From contig CM055094.1 in the NCBI GenBank assembly GCA_029204225.1, positions 19,922,458 through 19,986,457 on the forward strand: DNA of 64,000 nt. The letters run 5' to 3'. This DNA comes from Diphasiastrum complanatum. Its lineage: Eukaryota > Streptophyta > Lycopodiopsida > Lycopodiales > Lycopodiaceae. The translations under genes were made by a program, and so were the position numbers. A model generated the notes under the pieces. That model was given only the letters and a program-made list of their open reading frames with translations. It was not told the DNA's origin and did not search any database. This document shows positions 18,386-27,400 of this stretch, one piece after another (the first letter of the stretch is position 1; each line of letters begins with the position of its first letter).

Positions 18386-21240
18386 TATCAATTTTCGGTC
18401 AATGATCTTGCCGACTTCGCCCATAAGGGCCTCTGCAATCTTGGGCTCGATTCGAGAATATCGTTGATTTCCAAGTAGACTCGTCGTTGACTTGGCTATA
18501 AGTACTGCACTCAAAGACTTTCCAATCATGTCCTTGTCTTTCGAATTTTCATTGGTGACTAAAGCTGCTCTGCAAAATAAAAATAAGATTTAGAAAAAAA
18601 CAATTCACAACCATTGATGTGCTAGATGAAACAAAACACATGAATAGTTTAAAACATAATCCTACTTGAAAGCATATATTCTTTTTTTCCGTTGACCCCC
18701 ACTTGTTGAGAGCTCTCAGTCCTTTTTAAAATAACCCTTTTTCACTTATTGTTCAGTATTGTCTTCCGTAATGTGTTTACTTCTACATTTATTTGACAAT
18801 ATGAGGTACACAATGTTTGTACAATTAGTTTCATATTGTCAGTTTCTTGGTTGAGGTTTAATATAATATCTTGCAAACGAGAATTATCTATCTTCAAGAT
18901 TTCATTTTCTTCTTTTGTTTGCAAAAAAAAGTTTCTTTTTCTCGGTAGTCAGTAAGCAAACCATTCAACATATTTTCCAAACAGTGGATTTTTTTCATTG
19001 AATAACTAATGCCATAACTTTTCAATCTTTCACAATAACCCAATAGACTATTGTGTCCTTCACACAAAAACAGTATGAGTTGTGTGACCGATCTAAAATT
19101 TGGAAGTTGCATTGAGCTTGGATCGATTGGATACAAACATCCATCAACCCATAGATGCCAATGTTTCCTGTCTTTCGTCCTTTGGTGATATGGTAAGGTG
19201 GATCCTTTCAGATTTTTTCTCGACAGTGGACCATATTCTGTGGGAAGATCAATATGGAGATGATATTTAGACATCTTAATAATCGATAGATTAATCTAGT
19301 AGAAAACCCACTTATTATATATCTTGTAAGCTATTAAAGCTCGTCTTAATTATAAAAAAAATAATTGTAAAAGTTTGAAATGACCTTGGCGCTCTTTTTG
19401 ATCCATCACACTCCATGTTTCTTGCTTTATATGCAAAATCAAAGCTTTGCAGTTATGAGCAAAATAAGCAAAATATTTTTTCAATAGATGTGTGTTGAAA
19501 CTGCAAAGCTTTGAATTGCAAAAGTTTGAGATAACCTTGCCGCTCCATTTGATCCAACACACTCCATATTTTATGAATTTCAAAAATTTAGATTCACATT
19601 GGCGCTCATTGTGATCCAAAATATTCAAAGTTTCTTGCCATGATTTGCAGATCGATAAGACTGTTTTTCTATGATGTGAATGCTTTAGTAGATGGAAAGA
19701 AAACTTTGATGTGCAATACGATTTGCATTTACATGAGAAGTCATGTTAGTTAATGGTAGAAAATAGAATCTTGAAGTATGGACCCCATGCGTTATGGCTA
19801 CCCAACTTCTAGTTATCTACATACGTTACTAGTGAGGTCAAGTCATCGGAGTTGTGCGGGCAGACCAAAAACTCGGTCGGAGTTTTAAAATTCGATGATT
19901 TTCTCTCTCTTACATGGCATTTCTTAGATAGCCCTTTTTGGCCATGGAACTCCTCGAATGTAAACTCCATATCATTTGAGTCTATTTCATCTGATGAAGC
20001 ATGATGCTTCGCTTGTATCGATCCTTCGTCTGTGACATAGAGTACATGGGTGTCTTTCTCGATGTAAGCTTCACTAGGTCGACCGTTTGGTGCTTTGCAG
20101 TTGGCCCTTGTGGAGAGAAAGAACTCTTTCTCTTTTGAGAAGCCGCTTGCGTGGGATCTGTTGCAATAGGCCTGGAAGTAGAGTTGGTATTCTTGGCCGG
20201 TTCTGAGGGAGTCTCCCAAGCTTTTATCTGCTAGCATCAAGTGGTCTCAAAATCGAGGTCAGTGGCTCAACTGTTGCAAAGTGACATCTATCATAAGATA
20301 GCCCAATAACTGGAGGTTTGCTTATTCTTGATATAGTCATGGAGGCAGTTGGAAGCAAACTGGGCCCAGTCATAAAGGTCCTAATCATGTAGTTTAGAAT
20401 CAGCCATCATGTGGAATAGTTTCATGGGGATACGCGTGATCTTGGACCTATAGCCCTATGTATATTTCGTTAGATAGGCGCAGGGAGCAGCTAAGGGCTT
20501 ATCATTTATGACCTCGATAAGGTAACCATCTTTTTTTTCCCATTTGTCCACTGAGGGGTCTATGAATTTGAAGTATGTTGTGGATTCAATCTTTTTGAGG
20601 GTCCTACTGACTGTGTTTGGTCCCCTAGGGAAGCCAGATGTATTGAGGTCAGCTTCAGAAATAGGGATAATATAAACAAAATTTTGGTGAGGAGGTAACA
20701 TGAACTGAAAAATCTGTCGGTGTGGTTATAAGCAATATGCAATCGAAACGGGCTCTGCTAGCCACTGATCAAAAGAGGAAGTTGAAACTCTATGTGGCTC
20801 AGGAACTAGTGTGCCTCCTGGTACCAAGTGTTCATCTCAGAGATATCGAGACTTTCCATGGTCATGTCAATTCTATCTTGAGTTGGGTCATCAGAACTGG
20901 AAGATGTTGTGACAGACAGGTTCTGGACTGGGGTGATGACTCTGTTGAAGGTTCGGCTCCGGTAACAGACAAGTGGAGTCTCGGCTCGGTCGACTGTGGA
21001 GGGCTTCGGATCGGTCGTCTTTGGATGGACTCGGCTCAATCAACTTTGTATGCAGAGTATGGACGCTCAGCTCAGTCCACAGTGAATGCAGAGTATGGAC
21101 GCTCGACTCGGTCCACAGTGATTGCAGAGCATGGAGGCTAGGCTCTCTGAGCAGTGTATGTAGAGTATTGCTCGGCAGTGTATGGATACTAGAAATTTGT
21201 GGAAAACTTTGGAGCAATGTTGCTCTGATAGGATGTGAAA
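18386..21240 (-). pseudogene. Q family, left arm copy (full order, minus strand)
   Basis: Minus-strand Q copy, matched across its length by 27400-30349. In reading order: P minisatellite (21180-21000); SSSDDPTQDRIDMTMESL; FVYIIPISEADLNTSGF (20701-20456); a 143-codon frame 20240-19809 (LADKSLGDSLRTGQEYQLYF, FTFEEFHGQKGLSK, SDDLTSLVTYV); D-x-x-E-R-Q repeats (19628-19350); MSKYHLHIDLPTEYGPLSRK (19274) through CLENMLNGLLTDYREKETFF; a coiled-coil-like stretch (18924-18742: NEILKIDNSRLQDIILNLNQ); then an intron and DKDMIGKSLSAVL. Separate frames suggest exons; stops suggest decay. Product not recognised. Confidence 0.5.
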
Positions 21241-22610
21241 ACGATAATTATTACATGATGATTCAACTGATCTTGTAGGAATGATTTGAAGAGGCATATT
21301 TATGTGCATATGATTCCTTTTGGTTCAGGTTAGGTCATAATTTAAAAAATATTTTTCTTGATACAAGAATTGTAAATTAAAACACTTTTAAAATTTTTAA
21401 AAAAAAATTAAAAGCTTTTGTTTTAATAAGCAAAAAGTTTTTTTTTAGTTATTCTAATGGTTGTGTCCAATGATTTTATTTTGAATAGTATTATCATTTC
21501 ATACAAGCTAATGTGCAATTATTAATAAAAATCTATTAACAAAATTTTAGTAGCTTGATTAATTTTCTTGCAAAATACAACATTTTTTTTAGCATTACAA
21601 TATCTTTATTTGAAGCATTTTAAATATGGGTATTTTTTTTATAAAACTAAAAAAAAATGGGTCTCCATGTCATTTCCTTTTTTTGGGATCATCGTGTTTC
21701 ATGATGAACAATCTTAGTAAATTCTTCCCTAGTGCATCCTTCCAAAATTAGATGAATGGCTTTTTTCTTTGGCTACATAAGCTCGCCAGAGATGTTGTCA
21801 AGTCACACATAGTTTTCTCTATTTACGTCAGCACATGATAGATTTGCTGCAAACCCTTCTGGTAAACTCCTTGCCAACTTAGGAGATGCTGAAAACATCA
21901 AAGAGATTGAACGCGTCCTCAAAAGACCACGTCTTTTCACTGTCCAAGATAAATTCTTCCAAAACTCAAATGAAAGGCCTGGTTTTATCAACCTAAACAA
22001 CCCTAGTTCGGTGGTTTCTGGACAAAATATGGGAAAAAGAAAGAAGTATACATGATATAAAGGAAAGGAAGGACAAGTCAGTGGTGCAAAAAAAGACTTA
22101 CTGGATAAAAGACTGAACTTTTACAGGTATTAACTAGCTCGCAGGATGACGAGGATCTGCATAGAAGAACTCTCACTAGGAATACGGTGGATCGACTACA
22201 GCTCAGCACGCGCAAGGACAAGGCAAAGATATTTTTACATTTACGCTACTGTAATAGAATGTTTGAGACCATTCATGTGAGACACTTTTACACTCGTATT
22301 TTATTACAATCTTTGGCCTTATATACACAAGTCCTTCCATAATATTGTGTTTGCTTGGTCATACTTACCTAACATCAAAAGTGAATGGTACTTTCTGTTT
22401 GATGTTTTCTGCAATTTTGAAATTGAAAATCTATCTTTATGTTCTTGCTCTTTTCTAAAACATTTCAAAGATTTCATTTCAGAAAAATTTGATTATGTTC
22501 TAACAACGGACTGCAATATAATTAGAAGTATGTACCTCATAAAATCTTAGCTATTTAGGAAAAACATCATTGAACTCTTGTTTTAAATCTTGCATTAAAA
22601 GTTGTTCTTG
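21241..22610. repeat. G segment, AT-rich, left arm
   Basis: AT-rich spacer (21300-21660 is very A/T-rich), then a segment with a conserved 65-codon minus-strand frame (22000-21803: MFRLIKPGLSFEFWKNLSWT, RRGLLRTRSISLMFSASP). This frame recurs at 26645 (+), 42857, 48323 and 51512 (-). The tryptophan and arginine positions are conserved between copies, which hints at an ancestral exon, but I recognise no domain. No complete gene is supported. Confidence 0.5.
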
Positions 22611-22613
22611 ATG

Positions 22614-23064
22614 CTAATTTTTGGTGTTAAAGCATGTTAACACATTCACATCACAATGCATACGAGATTTCAAAACAAGATGAAAAAGCTCATACTTAGA
22701 ATTATGTAGTTTTTCCATAACTTTCGCCGAGGAAACCATCGGTGATGGGAGTACATTAGTCTCCCCATAAATAGAGACTATCTGGTCAAACTTATCTTTA
22801 AATACAATAGTATGGTTTTTAAAATCTATTTTCAACGAATCTGATTTATCAAAAAACCAGTCATATCCTAGGATTACATAAGTTCTATCAAGATTCATAA
22901 CATGGATGTCGAGCCGCTCAACATGATCTTGCATCCCTCCAAATTAGGGACTTTCACATCCCAAACTTCTGTGTCTGACCCTGAGGCTAGAGGACCACAT
23001 AATGTTGATCACTGGCCATGGTGGGCACCCGAAGCTTCTATACAAGCCGCACATTCAAAAAGTT
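22614..23064 (-). pseudogene. Ty3/gypsy-type protease C-terminus, left arm
   Basis: Minus-strand frame 22934-22614 with the retropepsin C-terminal half: MQDHVERLDIHVMNLDRTYV followed by ILGYDWFFDKSDSLKIDFKN (the I-L-G flap-to-C-terminal motif and W-plus-acidic stretch of Ty3-type proteases), then HTIVFKDKFDQ. It ends CFNTKN with no reverse transcriptase after it. Counterpart of 25684-26031 (+). The N-terminal part was separated from it by the copia insertion and inversion (see 14788 and 23065). Confidence 0.7.
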
Positions 23065-23069
23065 GTGAG
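23065..23069. repeat. Copia target-site duplication, right half (GTGAG)
   Basis: Reverse complement of CTCAC at 15313-15317, as expected if one end of the insertion was flipped by an inversion. Confidence 0.7.
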
Positions 23070-23719
23070 TGTGAAAGATTCAACTAGTTTCATCACATTT
23101 TGCAATATTTCCATATTTGGCATATTGAGGCCAAAACTTGTTTTAGACTTAGAGGTTGACTTTTCAAAGTTCATTAGTCTAAGTTTCATTTAAATAAACA
23201 CTTTTGGAAAGTGTGGGAAAGATAGAATGCGAGTTTGAGTAGATTCAATTTGAATAAGTTGGGTACGTTGAATCTAGACCCAAAATTGGTAGGGTTAGCA
23301 TTTTGGTGGGAAAGCCAAGTGGCCAAATAGGGTTTGGATCTGCTATAAAAGGATGTAACTCGTGGAGAGAGTCATTTTCTCTCTTCTCTATCTCATTTCA
23401 TGCTTATACATGGTTCTCTTGGGTTCTACTATCCATTGGTGCACTATCTTGGTGATTGCTTGCACTTCTATGTGTAGAATGATCTATATTTGCTATTTTT
23501 GGATCCACACGTGTGAAATATAGTAGCTTGCTGGTTTTGTACGGACAGCAACAGTACATAATCATTTCATTCAAGTTTGATCAAGTTCTATTAGTGTTTG
23601 CATCTCAAATTGTGTGTAGATGCTGATTTTTCTACATTGGTGAAATTGATAGTGTATTTCTCTTTCTAACCAAAGATCATTCAAGTAGATTGGATCTTAA
23701 GGATCTGAAATCTTTCACA
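23070..23719 (+). mobile_element. Copia 5' LTR (650 bp)
   Basis: Starts TGTGAAAGATTCAACTAG and ends ATCTGAAATCTTTCACA, immediately followed by a primer binding site. TATAAAA lies at 23344-23350 and a CACACGTGTG palindrome at about 23507. Reverse complement of the LTR at 15318-15967. Confidence 0.92.
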
Positions 23720-23731
23720 TGGTATCAGAGC
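23720..23731 (+). other. Primer binding site (initiator-Met tRNA type)
   Basis: TGGTATCAGAGC directly after the LTR, the standard plant copia primer binding site complementary to the 3' end of initiator methionine tRNA. Confidence 0.92.
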
Positions 23732-24318
23732 TTGTGTTTCAGGTTATGAAAGAGGAAATCAGATCTATCAATGATTTGGTGAAGATATCAAGTCTAGAGC
23801 ATGCTAGAGAGGATTCTACACCAAAATCGGATTTTTTGCTTCTGTAGATTGGATCTTTTGTAGATCAAAACACTAAATAGGTCAATATACTTGTTCAATT
23901 CATATTTTTGAATTCACATACTGGATTTGTCCGATTTTTGGATCATTGGTTCAGCCAAAGTGGTGGCTTATAGATTGCATATCAAATTTTCAACATTTGC
24001 ATGTAGATTTGGAATAGTCAATTTTTGGTGATTTTGTCAAAACCCTAATTTTGATTGGATCTCTAGATAGTGAGGTTGCTGGACTTCATTTGAGTGTGTT
24101 TCAATCTTAGAAAGTGGCAAAAGTCATTAGATTAAGGATAGATCATAGGTTGATCAAGATTCCATGATTCTATGTGTTGATTTGCTTGGATAAGTGCTAG
24201 AAGAGAATTTGAGAGAGAGTTTCAAATCTTGGTGATTTCTTTTGAAAGCATTTGTTGTTGTTCAAGGAGTGCTTTGTGCATTGAAGCAGGTTGAAGGAGA
24301 AGATCAGGTCATTGCTAC
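23732..24318 (+). other. Copia 5' leader
   Basis: Untranslated leader of about 590 bases between the primer binding site and the gag ATG, with no conserved frame. Confidence 0.75.
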
Positions 24319-25107
24319 ATGGCAACCTCAATTGGAGTCATGTTGGAAGCCAATGATAGGCTTACCTCAAGTAACTATTCATTATGGAAAGTGAGGATGG
24401 AGTCACTTCTTGAGATGAATGATGTTTTGGATATTGTTGTAGGTTTGGAGGAGAGACCAGCAACACAACAAGATCAATTGAGGTATGACAAGAGGGCCAA
24501 GAAGGCTCTACACATGATAAAGATGAATGTTACCAATGAACTTCTCAAAGAAGTTGGTAAGTGCACATCATCTTTGGAAGCTTGGAATTCATTGAAGAAG
24601 ATTTATGAATCCAAGTCTACTTCTAGAGTGTTGACTCTAAGAAGGCAAATCTTTTCTTGTTTGCAAAAGAATGAAGAAAGTCCAAGTACTTTTGTTTTGA
24701 GAATGAAAGCATTGAATGATGAGTTAGCTTGCATAGATGAAAGCATTAAGGAAGGAGAACTTATTCAAGTGATTCTTAATAGCTTGTTGGATGCTCATGC
24801 TAACATTGTTCAAAGTATTGCTAGTCAAAAGACTTTGCCAAGTTTGATGAATCTTCGAGAGATCTTGATCAATGAGGAATATAGGCTTCAAGCAAGAGGT
24901 GGATCTACATCGACACTTCAAGAGGATGCTATGTTCACAAAGGGCAAAACCAAAATCAAGTGGTCTAAAGGGCAACATCAAGTGGATGCTTCTTCAAGTA
25001 GCAAAAAGAAGGATAGATCGAAGCTCAAGTGCTTCTATTGTGGCATCAAAGGACACTTTGCAAGTGAGTGCTACAGGACTTCTAATAATCACTTAAGGGT
25101 CACTTGA
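24319..25107 (+). CDS. Ty1/copia gag (truncated polyprotein)
   Basis: Open frame from ATG 24319. It has the copia gag start (MATSIGVMLEANDRLTSSNY, with the SNYSLWKVRMESLL pattern typical of DUF4219/UBN2-type gag), then KKALHMIKMNVTNELL, WNSLKKIYESKSTSRVLTLR and MRNLREI-like helices. A complete CCHC zinc knuckle CFYCGIKGHFASEC lies at about residues 238-251 (25030-25071). Gag forms the virus-like particle that packages element RNA. After the knuckle the frame enters unrelated Ty3-type sequence at 25079 and stops at 25105, so protease, integrase, reverse transcriptase and RNase H are missing. The frame itself has no internal break, so a gag protein could still be made. Confidence 0.85.
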   Translation: MATSIGVMLEANDRLTSSNYSLWKVRMESLLEMNDVLDIVVGLEERPATQQDQLRYDKRAKKALHMIKMNVTNELLKEVGKCTSSLEAWNSLKKIYESKSTSRVLTLRRQIFSCLQKNEESPSTFVLRMKALNDELACIDESIKEGELIQVILNSLLDAHANIVQSIASQKTLPSLMNLREILINEEYRLQARGGSTSTLQEDAMFTKGKTKIKWSKGQHQVDASSSSKKKDRSKLKCFYCGIKGHFASECYRTSNNHLRVT

Positions 25108-26031
25108 TTGGAAATTGGCACAGTGGCAATTCATAGTATGGATTGTCAGCCGATTACCAAAAGGAGTGCAAAGGGAATGTCCTCCATATTGAAAGATGCT
25201 ATCCGAGTAGCTAAAGCCTACGATAGCACCGTGATTGCCTCACGGAAGAGTATGCACAACCAATCAGCCCAAAAGCCTAAGAATGAAAAGCCAAAAAATT
25301 ATAAGATAAAAAATCTAATTTTTGATGAACTAGAAGCTACTGCTTGCCAACAAACTTGGGCATCATGCCAAACAGAGATCTGAGAGGGAAAATAAATTTT
25401 CAAGTTTCATGGCGATGGATTTACCGACAAGTAAATTGAAAGTCGATTTGTTAAATGGTTGTGAATATACTTGTAACTTCAGTACACTTTCTTTCAAGTC
25501 TAATCAATGGTTTCAAGATAAAGGCAATATTCTAGGGAAAGACATAAGTATAATGTTTGAATTTGGAGGTACTCACAACTTTTTGAATGTGCGGCTTGTA
25601 TAGAAGCTTCGAGTGCCCACCATGGCCAGTGATCAACATTATGTGGTCCTCTAGCCTCAGGGTCAGACACAGAAGTTTGGGATGTGAAAGTCCCTAATTT
25701 GGAGGTTCGGATGCAAGATCATGTTGAGCGGCTCGACTTCCATGTTATGAATCTTGATAGAACTTATGTAATCCTAGGATATGACCGGTTTTTTGATAAA
25801 TCAGATTCGTTGAAAATAGATTTTAAAAACCATACTATTGTATTTAAAGATAAGTTTGACCAGATAGTCTCTATTTATGGGGAGACTAATGTACTCCCAT
25901 CACTGATGGTTTCCTCGGCGGAAGTTATGGAAAAACTACATAATTCTAAGTATGAGCTTTTTCATCTTGTTTTGAAATCTCGTATGCATTGTGATGTGAA
26001 TGTGTTAACATGCTTTAACACCAAAAATTAG
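25079..26031 (+). pseudogene. Ty3/gypsy-type protease region, right copy (empty site intact)
   Basis: Joined to copia gag at ACTTCTAATAATC. A first frame (25108-25383) of unknown origin is followed by LKVDLLNGCEYTCNFSTLSF, KDISIMFEFGGTHNFLNVRL (retropepsin signature with D-S-G changed to E-F-G), a frameshift near 25603, and the C-terminal half 25684-26031 (ERLDFHVMNLDRTYVILGYD). CTCAC at 25572-25576 is the undisturbed target site of the copia insertion seen at 15313/23065. No reverse transcriptase follows. Clearly inactive. Confidence 0.7.
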
Positions 26032-27400
26032 CATCAAGAACAACTTTTAATGCAAGATTTAAAACAAGAGTTCAATGATGTTTTTCCTAAATAGCTAAGA
26101 TTTTATGAGATACATACTTCTAATTATATTGCAGTCCGTTGTTAGAACATAATCAAATTTTTTTTAAATGAAATCTTTGAAATGTTTTAGAAAAGAGCAA
26201 GAACATAAAGATAGATTTTCAATTTCAAAATTGCAGAAAACATCAAACGGAAAGTACCATTAACTTTTGATGTTAGGTAAGTATGACCAAGCAAACACAA
26301 TATTATGGAAGGACTTGTGTATATAAGGCCAAAGATTGTAATAAAATACGAGTGTAAAAGTGTCTCGCATGAATGGTCTCAAACATTCTATTACAGTAGC
26401 GTAAATGTAAAAATATCTTTGCCTTGTCCTTGCGCGTGCTTAGCTGTAGTCGATCCACCATATTCCTAGTGAGAGTTCTTCTATGCAGATCCTCGTCATC
26501 CTGCGAGCTAGTTAATACCTGTAAAAGTTCAGTCTTTTAGCCAGTAAGTCTTCTTTTGCACCACTGACTTGTCCTTCCTTTCCTTTATATCATGTATACT
26601 TCTTTCTTTTTCCCATATTTTGTCCAGAAACCACCAAACTAGGGTTGTTTAGGTTAAAAAAACCAGGCCTTTCATTTAAGTTTTGGAAGAATTTACCTTG
26701 GACAGTGAAAAAACATGGTCTTTTGAGGAGGCGTTCAATCTCTCTGATGTTTTTAGCATCTCCTAAGTTGGCAAGGAGTTTAGTAGAAGGGTTTGCAGCA
26801 AATCAATCATGTGCTGGCATAAAAGGAGAAAACTATGTGTGACTTGACAACATCTCTGGCGAGCTTGTGTAGCCAAAGAAAAAAGCGATTCATCTAATTT
26901 TGGAAGGATGCACCAGGGAAGAATTTACTAAGATTGTTCATCATGAAACACGATGATCCCAAAAAAAAGAAATGACATGGAGAACCATTTTTTTTTAGTT
27001 TTATTAAAAAAATACCCATATTTAAAATGCTTCAATTAAAGATATTGTAATACTAAAAAAAATGTTGTATTTTGCAAGAAAATTAATCAAGCTACTAAAA
27101 TTTTGTTAATAGATTTTTATTTATAATTGCACATTAGCTTATATGAAATGATAATACTATTCAAAATAAAATCATTGTACACAACCATTAGAATAACTAA
27201 AAAAAAACTTTCTGCTTATTAAAACAAAAGTTTTTAATTTTTTAAAAAAAAATTTAAAAGTGTTTTAAATTACAATTCTTGTATCAAGAAAAATATTTTT
27301 TAAATTATGACCTAACCTGAACCAAAAGGAATCATATGCACATAAATATGCCTCTTCAAATCATTCCTACAAGATCAGTTGAATCATCATGTAATAATCA
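26032..27400. repeat. G segment, right arm
   Basis: Reverse complement of 21241-22610. It includes the plus-strand copy of the 65-codon conserved frame (26645-26842: MFRLKKPGLSFKFWKNLPWT start) and the A/T-rich stretch 26990-27310. No gene supported. Confidence 0.55.

Noticed and set aside
20722-21141. Minus- and plus-strand frames of 100-140 codons across P and Q starts
   Set aside because: Overlapping antisense shadows of the 36-bp repeat. No domain and no consistent start.
24319-25107. Complete autonomous copia element around 23-25 kb
   Set aside because: Gag is followed directly by Ty3-type sequence; no protease, integrase or reverse transcriptase on the plus strand.
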